Under the pieces are notes generated by a model. It saw nothing but the letters and a program-made list of their open reading frames with translations. It was not told the origin of the DNA and did no database searches. 64,000 nucleotides of DNA from Herpomyces periplanetae (lineage: Eukaryota > Ascomycota > Laboulbeniomycetes > Herpomycetales > Herpomycetaceae), in the NCBI GenBank assembly GCA_009733715.1, contig WMKJ01000004.1:124001-188000 (forward strand), given 5' to 3'. Positions 36,630 through 46,686 of this stretch are shown piece after piece; the first letter of the stretch is position 1, and each line of letters opens with the position of its first letter. Made by a program: the position numbers and the translations under genes.

Positions 36630-38925
36630 TCATCCTTCAAAATCACCATACCAATACATGGCCCATGCTGCCACAATTACTGAACCTAATATCACGAAAA
36701 TCAATATTTTGGGGTTCCAACCCTGACACCTTGTCGACTTGTTATATTTTGACGAAATTCGTGAATTTGGATTGTCTCTACCGCATATCCAATTTGGTTT
36801 GGCGCTTATTTGATTTGATACTGTATCGATACGATCTTTCCCCCGTTGGGTTAAAGGCTTCTCATCGATACAAAATACACGATCAAACAATCCTTCGAGT
36901 CCCGTATCCTCAGTATTTTGGGGGTAATTCCAATTGGAAGCTCGTAATTCCATGTTGTGATACTCAGATTCGTCAGTACTCAGGCCACGTTGTACAATAG
37001 CTGCGTTATAACCGACACCGCGTGTCTCATGGGATGTTGATACTCCGAATAAATTGGAATTGGACGGTTCACCAAATGGATTAATGGCAAAGTTAGATTT
37101 ACCACCATTTGTCAATTCACGATGTTGAGTTACCTGTCGAAGGATTGGATTCATTAATTTATGCGATGGAGGAATGGGTGCCGGTGGTAAACGTCCAACA
37201 AATGGTGAACTATCTAATCCAGATAATCCATTATTCGAAAATCCCTTCAATCGACTGTATTCAATACCAGTTTGAAATGGATTTCCTTCGAAGCTTCCAA
37301 TTCGTGATGTTGCCGTTTGCTCTATTGTATCATCGGGATTGGTTGGAGTCCATTCCATTGCACTACCAGAATCACTATCTGATTGAGGATCCGATGTACT
37401 TTTGGCAGAAAATAAGGCATCATTTTTTTTGGTACCATTTAATACATTAAATCCCTCATAAACTGGTTTAATGTTTGCTTCATGTTTTCTTGCTTTGAAC
37501 GTCGAAGATGTGGATTTGATAGGCGTATTCGATCCAATTAATTTATCAGGATTATCATAGCCGTCAACTAACGTTTCAACATTCTTGAATCGGAACGAAG
37601 GACGAGGTTTTACGAACATAACCGACCTAGACGCGAATATAAACTGTTGCAACACGATAAATTTCCATGTTCACCGTACTTGAAACAAAACGTTTACATA
37701 CCACTAAGAAACTCATTATTCCGCACGTATGAATGGCAATCAACGTGTTTGATGAAAATTTCATGATATTGAACATGCGAAAGAATATCCATAGGGCATA
37801 CCGATACAATAAAATGCTAAACTGAAGGATTAAGTGTCTTTGTACACCATGTAAGCGATAATTAGGATTGCGAAGTTTTTCATGCAGCGCCGTGCTCCAC
37901 CAAACCGTGGTTAATCCGAGAAGTAAAGCATAGAGGGCGATACGATGGGCAATGTTATAACAATCGGAATTGAGATATCCAATAGGTATGCTCTTCCAGC
38001 ATGTTACTGTATCGTGAAACGAAATTGACGAGTTAATCGCATTATTTGGTGCATTCCGATTAACAAGTAATGCTATAATATGCCATTGGATTTGCCCCAG
38101 CCAACTCAGACAGCATCCTAATGCTCCCATATACGCTAATGCTAACCTCCAAACTTGGGACTTTTTATAAATGGGACTGCTGCGTCGAGTTGAGGAATTG
38201 TTGACCAAACGACGTAAATAATCGGATTTTGCGACGTACTGAGCGGACCGAATACGTTGACGTACTTTCGGTTCACATTCACGACATACTTGGGGATACT
38301 TTTCCTCTAAACTTCTACGATACTCGGGTAAAGTAGCCTCGAATTCGGCATACTGAGGATGACTGGTTGATGGCAAATATGAAGCCAAAGCTTGAGTAAG
38401 TAAAAATTGATTTTTCATACACGTACGACAGAACAAAGCGTCTGTAGAAGCAGTTGGTCCATTTGACGACGTGGTCGATCGACGTTGACGTGTCATATTA
38501 AGTGTGTAAGTTGAACTCGCGCTAGCAGGAACGTTTAACAAAGCTTCCACGGGTGGATCAGTTACACTTCCATGCTGAAGAGGGAGCACGTTTTAAAAAA
38601 AAACATTCGGTATCGCAAGTAGACGATTTACCCCAAAGGCAAGACAATTAACGATGGTGTAAGGGGATAGATATCGTGTCGATCAACCGTATTTCACGCC
38701 ATATCGTGTTCTTTCCCCTTGGTCACCTCGTAACCGTCTCAGCATTCAATACTTTATTTTAGCCAAATTGACCTAGACTAATTGATATAATTTACGAACC
38801 TTATCCAAAAAGTTCGTAGCTTCACACTTTCGACACTGAAATCTTTGTAAACCCGGGTAAAATTTTTGATCTGATTTAGCATTACAATAAAAACACACCA
38901 AAGCTCTTCGTAATAAACCAGGCAT
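36630..38925 (-). CDS. IMA1: Inner nuclear membrane protein Ima1 (Samp1/NET5 family)
   Basis: Ima1/Samp1 proteins reside in the inner nuclear membrane and link chromatin and the LINC complex. Exons 38925-38800, 38574-37702 and 37643-36630 sum to 2013 bases, 670 residues (fission yeast Ima1 has 574). The N-terminal Ima1 domain has all four CxxC zinc knuckles: CFYC and CRKC in the first exon, then FCRTC and VCREC in the second. The phrase DKHGSVTDPPVEA, which crosses the first splice junction, is characteristic. Four or five hydrophobic segments follow, with another at the extreme C-terminus (ILIFVILGSVIVAAWAMYW). The linker before it is polar and Ser/Asn-rich. Intron 1 has the rare donor GTTCGT; intron 2 is only 58 bases (GTATGT...CAG). 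The gene is head-to-head with uL24m. Confidence 0.9.
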
Positions 38926-39341
38926 TTTGATCGACGATCTATACCAAAAATTTCCGCAACAAAAATTTCACCCTAATCCTCTGCCATCAACTTTCACACA
39001 ATTCGTCGTCAAAATAAACTTTTTCTTCGCTTCCATCGACTCTTCTCCCGCCGATTTAAATCGGTCGTGCACCGCCACAGACTGACTCAGCGGCATGATT
39101 ATTCAGCACGTGGCACGTGATGGATCTAGTGGGACGCGATTCTGGAGGATGGAAAGGAATTGAAACATCGCGAGGTTTGGATAGGACTGTGCAGGAAAAA
39201 ACCCCTTTACTCGTTAGTGTAGTGAAGGATTTTTGTTACGTGTTCGATGAATTGGGGACTACATATTGGATTATGTTAATGCAAGTGGATGTTTGTTTTA
39301 ATCGAGGTGGTTATCTTGTTACGTGTGGGCTATGATATACC
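38926..39341. promoter_or_regulatory. Bidirectional promoter of IMA1 and uL24m with twin CACGTG sites
   Basis: Divergent genes 416 bases apart. Two CACGTG hexamers, at 39107-39112 and 39114-39119, are separated by a single base, a tight double E-box about 225 bases before the uL24m start. Fungal Cbf1-type bHLH proteins bind this core. A binding function is inferred from sequence and position only. Confidence 0.65.
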
Positions 39342-40516
39342 ATGGAAGCCATATTACAACGTAGTGAGAGGTTTATACGCCAGCGCGTTCGTCGAAATAA
39401 ACTTCTAGCATTGGAAAGGATACGTCAAGCAAAAGTTCGTTTACGTCGGGAAGATTTTGTTATTGCACGAGATTGGCGAAATAATATAAAGTACGCCGAA
39501 GCTATTCACAAACAACAATGGGAACTTGGACCTTTAGCACCTCGCGTTGATATCGGCCCTGATTATGATAAATATGGTTTTGTGCCAACGTCATTAATAC
39601 AACGCGTACCCGGATCTTGGAATTCTCCAAAGTCAGATATTCGTGAAAATGAGCGTGTCGTTGTACTTGTCGGTCGTGATCGTGGTAAAATTGGTCGAAT
39701 TACTCGTATCGATAACGAGTACCGAGTGTGTACCGTGGAAAACTTAAATAAAGTGCGCAATATATACTCTCTTCGCTCTGTTACACAGTACTGCTTATCT
39801 TAATCAGCCTTGTTAAATCTATCATTGACATTTGCTAAATTTGTCCGTAGGCAATTATAAAACAACCCGATTGGGCTGTTAAAGCTACTGGTAAAGTTTA
39901 TCAAACTGTCGAATTACCCTACAAGCTATCCGATGTGCGCTTAGTTCATCGATTGGGTAATCGGGATGTTATAGTAGAGAATAGGGAATATCGAGTTGTC
40001 GAACAAGAAGAGAAATCTGTTAACGGGGAGCCGACTATGAAACGGATTCGTAAAGCGTTTATTCCCGGCACCAATACGCCAATCATAACACCAGAGAAAT
40101 CGCCCGAGGAATTTAAAAAGCATGATAGTGATACAGAAATCATCGATGTGGAAGAGGTGACCGAATATCCCCAACTATCTACTTTACCCATGCCGCCTAC
40201 TGTTATCGACGAACTTCGCGGGAAGTATAGCCGCTGCCGCACTCGACATACCCCGGACTATATAGCACAAAAAGAGCAAGAGGCAGCCGAACAGCGTGAA
40301 CAGAAACGTCTTCGTGAGTGGAGCGTTCTAACTCCCATCGAACAATTTGCGATTTTGCGTCGTGTGTTTGCGAGACGGCCCGTCCTCACGGATGATATGT
40401 TGGAACGTTTAGGACGTATAATGATTACGCCGCCTGAGGGGAAACGGGACGCTATAAACAGTTTAACCCATGATGTGCAATCTGAATCAATATCAACATT
40501 GAAGTTCTCGTCATAG
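39342..40516 (+). CDS. MRPL24: Mitochondrial large-subunit ribosomal protein uL24m
   Basis: Mitochondrial counterpart of bacterial L24 (yeast Mrpl40), an assembly-initiating protein of the large subunit. Exons 39342-39752 and 39851-40516 sum to 1077 bases, 358 residues. The KOW motif lies near residues 100-137: ENERVVVLVGRDRGKIGRIT, then VENLNK. The second exon continues with WAVKATGKVYQTVELPYKL and SDVRLVH, as in fungal homologues. The basic Arg-rich N-terminus suits a mitochondrial targeting or rRNA-binding role. The start ATG has a good context (accatgg). The intron begins GTGCGC, which is unusual but keeps the frame; I see no better phase-0 donor. The C-terminal half is a charged fungal-type extension. 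Confidence 0.87.
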
Positions 40517-40716
40517 CACGACAAACTTGTATGTCTGGCTTCCCTTTGCGCACACAATAACTATGTACTGTCAATCAGAGGATCAGGAATGGGATAAGGA
40601 TGACAGCAGTAACTGGATTTGCTTCCTATGGGAAGGTTGAAAAAAGTCAAGGGAACTTGTTGGATGAAAGATACGTGAAGGCGGTATAACGGTCAGAATT
40701 AGACGGTCTGGTAATT

Positions 40717-41607
40717 TTAGATTAAAGGCCCACAAAATTCGCCACGACCGCGGGTGCTTGGAAGCAGATCACACCATTGTACGAGAAATCGATCAGCAAA
40801 ACGACAGAGTAAACGACCCGTTAGACTTAACGAACGGACACGAGCCCAGCTTTCCACATAAACACAGCGTAGGTAGTTTGGGTGGTTAGCCCGATGGAGG
40901 TGAAAAAACCGTAATATTAAACAAGCAAACGCCATGATACAGGCAGTTCCGGGACCGTTCATAAGTACTAAATTAGGATATCTAGAGTAAGGATTTTGCC
41001 AAATGGTGGGGGAAATAGGTGGATTGGGGCAACGTGGGGGTGACGAGCGTAAATCTAGCACTCGCAAGCAAGCGCGTAGACAGCGAAGGCATGAAAAAGG
41101 AGTGGACCATACGGATTGATGAACCTTACGGGCCCGCGGTACATAACAGATATCGTAGAGTGATGTTTGAAGGGGAGTTTCACCAGATGGCGTAGAGGAG
41201 CGAGAAGGTGTGAGAGCGATTTGACGTTCGAGGTCACGTACAAGGTTTTCACTGAATAGATCATCAACGCCGATTACGTATCTACGTAATTCAAATGAAG
41301 TAAGAAATCCATCAGAAGTTTCATCGCGTAGGACACGTTGTAGCATGTAAAACATTTCGGTGGAATGACCTCCGCTACCCATGACCACGAGCAAACATTT
41401 TGGCGCAGTATCCCAGGCAAGACTGGTTAGCAGTGATAAATTAGATTGGGAATGGTCATGATCGCGGATAACTTGACTTGTACGTTGGCGTGTACGCTTC
41501 CACGGTCGAGCCCGGTTTTCGCGTATAATGCTATTTAAGCGCCATATTGCAAGGGTAAGGGTCAAAGTGACAATGGCGATGAATATTTGAATCGTTAACC
41601 GTAGCAT
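40717..41607 (-). CDS. ALG14: ALG14, membrane anchor of the UDP-GlcNAc transferase
   Basis: ALG14 anchors the catalytic partner ALG13 to the cytosolic face of the ER. Together they add the second GlcNAc to GlcNAc-PP-dolichol in N-glycan assembly. It is a single exon of 296 residues. There is one N-terminal hydrophobic helix (residues 2-22), followed by the Rossmann-type start CLLVVMGSGGHSTEM (71-85). The diagnostic C-terminal stretch YLRCVYVESWARVRSLSLTG and FLVQW is present, and the MNGPGTA segment lies before it. The family usually has 200-240 residues; the extra length is in a loop near 130-150 and in the linker after the helix. It converges with uL24m, with 200 bases between the stops. 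CACGTG sites lie upstream at 41872-41877 and 42064-42069. Confidence 0.92.
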   Translation of the reverse strand: MLRLTIQIFIAIVTLTLTLAIWRLNSIIRENRARPWKRTRQRTSQVIRDHDHSQSNLSLLTSLAWDTAPKCLLVVMGSGGHSTEMFYMLQRVLRDETSDGFLTSFELRRYVIGVDDLFSENLVRDLERQIALTPSRSSTPSGETPLQTSLYDICYVPRARKVHQSVWSTPFSCLRCLRACLRVLDLRSSPPRCPNPPISPTIWQNPYSRYPNLVLMNGPGTACIMAFACLILRFFHLHRANHPNYLRCVYVESWARVRSLSLTGRLLCRFADRFLVQWCDLLPSTRGRGEFCGPLI

Positions 41608-43334
41608 TTATTGAGCACTCTGGTATGGATAAACTGTGTGAAAGTAATGAAAAAGTATAACGCACGTACACGTACATGCACACGTACACGCACACGCACA
41701 CGCACACCGGTTTAGTAGATGCATGAGAACATTTGTAACGAGTTGGTACGCCGTAAAGTTCGTGATAAACGTGGAAGTGCGCGCACGCGTAAGCCGACCG
41801 CTCCACCCACACGGCAACCCGACACCACGCCAAGGCAGGCTTCCCGATTCGGTCCGGACCCGTGCCAGCATCACGTGCCAAAGGTCGGGGGGTCGCGAAG
41901 GACGCGGGGACGATACGAGCGTGAGGATAGGCGCGCAGACGGGAGTTGGCCAGCGGCATAAAGCTGGATAACGTAGAATGTGTCACGCCAAACGGTAGGA
42001 TAGTGGTGGTGGGCTGGCGGGCAAGCTTACACGGTTCATTGGAAAATAAATAGGAGGGTGGTTCACGTGCGTGTACGTAACTTGTAGCGGTGTACCCGCT
42101 AGGGGGAGCCGCCTGTCGAAACTAGGCAAATTGACGGTGTGCGCGTGTTCCACGAGTATAGTATACACGGTAGATTGACAAACTTGAACTTTACGACGCG
42201 CAGCAAACCTATCAAAATTATCAGTGGGTAAACACATGCGGACAGATCACTATACCCGCTTAACCATTTGGTGCTGGCACCTGGGTGCTTTGTATAAGAG
42301 TGCCCTACGATTACATATAAACCGGATAACAGGCGCGTGGTGTACGGTAAATTAGCCTGAATTCTACCGCATAAAGATATGGATAACACTAACAATCCAC
42401 AGTCTGATAGAATGCGCGGTCTGCTCCACACAGTGTACTACAGAACCGCATAATATAGCATGACATGACGTGACATAGTATGGCATGGCACGGCACAGCG
42501 TGATATAAGATTGCGCTACACTGCACTGTACGGTACGGCATGCAATGAAATGAAGTTACAAAACCAAGTTATGAGAAAAGGATCTAGAGAATACAGTAAA
42601 GGATAATCATAAGTGTATGGGTGCAGACATACACACACACACACAACACATTCGTACATATTGGTTATGAACAAAAACTCCTCGTATGACCGGATCAATG
42701 TGGGCCAGGTTATCGAAGAATAAGTAAAAGGGAATGTCGAAGCCCAGAGAAGCGATAAGATACGCGGTAAAGCAGCATAAAGTAAAGAATGAATAGGCAG
42801 TTATCGACTGAACTTAGCTCGAACCCATGCGCCCACGCATGCGCGGGCACACACACACACATATACGCTCACTTGCACGCGCGGTAATGCATACATTGTA
42901 CGCATACGATCGGGAACGGGGCAACAAGCTAATGTAACGAAAATGACACGGGGCAGCTAACATGAAAGAAACAGCGATGTAAGATTTACGTGAAAGACAA
43001 ACTGGCCGTGAAAAAGTGTAAGACCAGCAAACATACAACGGCAATAGTTAGCATACACACACACATACATATGGGGAAAGATCAAAAGTCCAAATTAACA
43101 CTGGCACATTTTTCAGGGATAAATGATTAGCAAAATTACACGTACGCGCGCGCGCGCAAGCGTACGCATTTGAAAGCGCAAAAGTGAATACGAGACCAAT
43201 GGTAAAGAAACAAAGGGTGTAGTGAAATGGGGGAAAGGGGAGGAAATAGATAAAGATTACCGACGGCTAGGCAAGCGGTAAATGCAGCCGGACTGATTGG
43301 TTACAGTGCGGGTTACAAGGGAAATGGCACCGAA
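41608..43334. other. Intergenic region with microsatellites and pentamer tracts
   Basis: No gene recognised. It contains the ALG14 promoter, a CAcG-rich microsatellite (41665-41707) and a GC-richer patch (about 41780-41960). There is also a degenerate tgaca/tggca pentamer tract (42460-42545), CA runs (42630-42646, 42849-42862) and an alternating CG tract (43141-43166). Open frames over these are low-complexity artefacts. Confidence 0.6.
43141..43166. repeat. CG dinucleotide tract flanked by inverted arms
   Basis: An alternating CG run sits between cgtacgc (43141-43147) and its reverse complement gcgtacg (43160-43166). It is a likely hairpin or Z-DNA former in the 3' flank of the proline-rich membrane protein gene. 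Confidence 0.65.
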
Positions 43335-45326
43335 TTAAAAGTTTTGTGATATGCACGCATTCGACGGCTGTGGCCACGCGGCAACGTTTTCTGTACGTGA
43401 AGTTCGCTGAGGGGGTATATCCCGAATTACGGAATGAGACCCGCCGCCCAATGCAATTCCTGGTGTCGCAGCATTCGAATCAATGTATGATCCAGGTGGA
43501 TAATACATATCGTAGTAAGCTGTATACTGCTGAGGCGGCGATTGAGGTACTGAAGAGAGATTAGAAGAGGGCTGTGATAACGGCAATGAAGAAGCGATGG
43601 CGACCGGGGGAGTAGCTGATGCAAGAGATGTAACGGGTAACTGTGGATGGGATTTCACATTGGCATCAATATCAATCTGTGATAAATGTGGTAAGGAAGA
43701 GGGATCATTTCCATTGGATGTTGGATTAATATCATTCAACATTTGTGACTGGGATAATGGTTGGTGTTGGGGAATGGACATTAAACGAGGTATATTTGTA
43801 CCATTGGATAAATTCCTTTTATGGAGATCGTCAAACTTTGAGGATTCGAGGTTCCCGGGATTAACCGCACTACCATTAATGTAAGGGGAGGTGCCGGATA
43901 AGGGTTGGGACGTTGGCGTCGAGACAGATAATGGTAGGGTAGTAGAATTTTGAGGTATTTGATGGGAAGATGCAGCGGGTAGAAGAGAATCAGGTTGGTT
44001 TAGAAGAGAATCGGATGCCATATCGTTTACGGTACCGGAAGATGGAGGTGAATCACTGGGACCATTTCCAGCAGAGGTGGTAGTGATGGCGGCGGCAGTA
44101 GTGGTGTCAATATTCCCGTTAACTTGACTTGCAGGGTTCCCAGTGGTTGATGAAGCGGGAAAAATAGGGGTTGCGACAGCAGTCGCAGATGCACTTGGAC
44201 TATTTATCTCGATAGGCATTGTAGATGTGACACCATTACTAGGGCCAGCACCAGCGCCAGTAGCGACAGCAGTAGAAGTACCGGGGCCATTTCCAGCACC
44301 TGGGGTTCGAAGATCAGAGGATAAAGGAACGATTGGATTTGTAACTTGATGTGCACCAACGGTTGCAGCAGCCGCAGATGCTCCAGCAGGTGCAACGGAA
44401 TTCATAAATCCGACTGCAGGACCAGGTGTAAGGGATGTGGGTGGTGCGGTAGTACCCCATCCCCGATAGCCAGAAGTGTTTTCAGAGAATTCATCATCCT
44501 TGGATGGACAGACCCCGCGTAAGGAAGAATCGTTGTTAGGGTTAAAACTATACTCTTCAACCTCTTTGCGACGAGCTTCCTCTTCTTCAAGACGAGTTTT
44601 TCGCTTCCTCCAAAAGTAGAGTCCGGCAAGAATTAAGAGGACTATGGCAGCAATGGGAACGAGGACGGCTATAGCGGTTTTTCCACCAGACGGTAAACCT
44701 TTAGACCTTGTTTCACGAAGGTTTCCCTCATCGGCGAGAGATGTAGAAGAGGATACCGAGGTTGGAGTAGCATAGCTCTGGGAGGGCAGAGTAGAAGAAA
44801 AGCCGGTAGGAGAGTTTGTAACAACAACGACGACGGTTTTTCGCTGTGAAGTACCTGATACCTTCACGACAGAGTAAATGTATTTGGTGCTTGGGGGAGC
44901 GGAAGAAGCGGTAACACGTAAGGTGACGATATTTACGGGAGAGTCGGTAGGTGAAGGAGACTGACGAGGGGGAGGGGAGGGGGCGGGAGGGGAGGTGGGA
45001 GATGGTGAAGGAGATGGAGCAGCGGGAGGTAAAGATGAAGGGGAAGGAAGTTGGGGAGTCGGGGAGGAGAATGCAGGATTATTATTCTGGGTAGGCGAGG
45101 GTAGTTGTGGTGTAGATGGAGGTGGATCGATTGGAGGGGAGCGGGGTTGTTGTTGCTGTAAGGGAAAAGGTGTATCGAGACTAGGGAAATCGAGGATTTT
45201 GTCGGGAGGTATAGTATCTGGTATGGGAGGAGGTAAATTTAGTGAAATGGTAGGACCGATAAGGTTAGGCAGAGCGACGAAACTGCCTCTGGGAGATGAC
45301 GGCAAAGAGAAGTTGAGTGACAGCAT
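43335..45326 (-). CDS. Proline-rich single-pass membrane protein, Mid2/Skg6-like layout
   Basis: A 663-residue frame with one clear transmembrane helix at about 217-239 (TAIAVLVPIAAIVLLILAGLYFW), followed by RKRKTRLEEEEARRKEVEEYSFNPN. This basic-then-acidic juxtamembrane pattern recurs in fungal Mid2-like and Skg6/Axl2-like surface proteins. The first 215 residues are mostly Pro, Ser and Thr, as in an O-glycosylated stalk. The C-terminal 420 residues are a Ser/Pro/Asn/Gln-rich cytosolic tail. No signal peptide follows the ATG at 45326, so an upstream exon with the true start is possible, or the helix itself acts as signal anchor. A cell-wall sensor role is a guess from layout; no WSC domain or Cys-rich module is present. 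Confidence 0.6.
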   Translation of the reverse strand: MLSLNFSLPSSPRGSFVALPNLIGPTISLNLPPPIPDTIPPDKILDFPSLDTPFPLQQQQPRSPPIDPPPSTPQLPSPTQNNNPAFSSPTPQLPSPSSLPPAAPSPSPSPTSPPAPSPPPRQSPSPTDSPVNIVTLRVTASSAPPSTKYIYSVVKVSGTSQRKTVVVVVTNSPTGFSSTLPSQSYATPTSVSSSTSLADEGNLRETRSKGLPSGGKTAIAVLVPIAAIVLLILAGLYFWRKRKTRLEEEEARRKEVEEYSFNPNNDSSLRGVCPSKDDEFSENTSGYRGWGTTAPPTSLTPGPAVGFMNSVAPAGASAAAATVGAHQVTNPIVPLSSDLRTPGAGNGPGTSTAVATGAGAGPSNGVTSTMPIEINSPSASATAVATPIFPASSTTGNPASQVNGNIDTTTAAAITTTSAGNGPSDSPPSSGTVNDMASDSLLNQPDSLLPAASSHQIPQNSTTLPLSVSTPTSQPLSGTSPYINGSAVNPGNLESSKFDDLHKRNLSNGTNIPRLMSIPQHQPLSQSQMLNDINPTSNGNDPSSLPHLSQIDIDANVKSHPQLPVTSLASATPPVAIASSLPLSQPSSNLSSVPQSPPQQYTAYYDMYYPPGSYIDSNAATPGIALGGGSHSVIRDIPPQRTSRTENVAAWPQPSNACISQNF

Positions 45327-46112
45327 GAATGCGATATAATATGAAGGTAAGAGAGAGAAGAGAAGTAGAAGAAAGAGAGACGGGAAGGATTAATGAAAGG
45401 TATGGTAGAAAATATGTGGGAAGGATAGGGAAGACAAGGGGGGGGGGGGTAAGAAGGTAGGCAAGGTAGAGGGAGGGTGAGTAAGATGGGTAATGTAGGT
45501 AATAAAAGGGAAGAGTATGGATCTAGAAGAAATTCAAGAAACCAGCGGGAAGGGTGATATATTGAAGGAAGAGGTAGACGGGAATAAGTAAAAAAATAGT
45601 GATGAAAGGGCAGTGGAGAGTTGAGAGAAAGTGAGAGAGAGAATATGGGTGTGAAGTGACGAGGAGAAGAAGTGAAAGTAGGTGAGAAGAGGATGGGTAA
45701 GCGCGCGGTATTAAAGGAGGAAGAGAGGCAAGAGAAGGGGAAAAGTAGAGGATGTAAAGAGGAAAAGTGATAAGAAGGAAAGGGGAATGGAGAGGAAGAA
45801 AGGGAAAATGGTTAATTTGAAGAAGTAAAGGTGAAGTGTGAAAATGATAAGAATTTGGCGAAAAAAAAAAAATGTTTGAAAGTTTTGGCCGGAAAAAGTG
45901 TAGGAAAAAGAGAATCAAAGTTGTAAATTTCCAAAAAACCTGAAGAAATAGACATCGGCACACGCACGGGACCAGAAAAGCGCGACGGTATTAGTCAGAA
46001 GGAACATGTGACGGCGGCTACAAGGAGAAGGTGCGAATGCAGCGACGCCAAAATAGGAGAAAAGATACGGAGACTGATATTTTGCGACGCCGTGTTTAGG
46101 GGACTTTCCCGA
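45327..46112 (-). promoter_or_regulatory. Purine-rich (+) leader of the proline-rich protein gene
   Basis: Strongly G/A-rich on +, hence C/T-rich on the coding (-) strand, including a G run at 45440-45449. The orientation fits the CT-rich leaders seen before other genes here. No separate gene was recognised; the frame at 45523-45963 is a product of the bias. Confidence 0.5.
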
Positions 46113-46504
46113 CTAGGAAGCTGCTGGTGCCAAGGGTGAGCGGGTTAGGGGGAGTGGGAGGATGAGGCAGGAAGCGTCGACCGCAGGGAGGGAAAGAGCT
46201 GTAATCCGATGGGCGGGCGGCGGGTTTTTCCGGGCTGGCCGGAGCTGGATTGCACGGGACCGGGCTGCTGGCGACGTTTTGTAGCGCGTGGCTCGGGGTC
46301 TCCCTCCCGAAATAGCTGCCGCCCGTACTTTCTGCCACGCTTCCCAATCGGCGCCTTTTATGGGGGCTCGATCTGGTGAACTATCGCGATATAGTTTCAC
46401 AAAGGTCAAAATTCTTGCTACTTTGGGTGATTCCCAAATTGGGTTTAATCCATTGTTACGTTCAACGAGTTTGATCTCTACTATCTCCTGACCTACTACA
46501 TTCA
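46113..46504 (-). CDS. Possible unassigned exon in a GC-rich island
   Basis: An open frame of about 130 codons that lacks an ATG, so it would be an internal or terminal exon; an acceptor-like AG lies near 46494. The first 75 residues look like ordinary folded protein (EIKLVERNNGLNPIWESPKV, then ILTFVKLYRDSSPDRAPIKG). The end becomes Arg/Pro/Ala-rich as GC content rises (46150-46330). I recognise no family. It lies 0.8 kb upstream of, and on the same strand as, the proline-rich membrane protein, so it might be a 5' exon of that gene or a separate small gene. It may also be non-coding. Confidence 0.25.
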
Positions 46505-46656
46505 CGCTACTCTACACTACAACACCGGCTCTCTCCCCTCAGGGCCTCCCTACTTCCCTCCCATCATCTATACTGTATTACTTTCCAATCCTACGAATTT
46601 CGTATTCAATCCTACCCTATTTCATCTTAAAATTTCACACACCCTTCACTCCCCTC

Positions 46657-46686
46657 GGTATCGTATGGTATCGTATGGTATCGTAT
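46657..46686 (+). repeat. Three tandem copies of a 10-base unit
   Basis: The unit ggtatcgtat is repeated three times without a mismatch. Looser tatcgtat words continue to about 46730. Confidence 0.8.

Noticed and set aside
41531-41986. Cys/Val/Tyr-rich minus-strand frame upstream of ALG14
   Set aside because: It is a translation of the cacg/cacac repeat in the ALG14 promoter.
44995-45339. Gly-rich + strand frame opposite the proline-rich protein
   Set aside because: Complementary shadow of proline codons.
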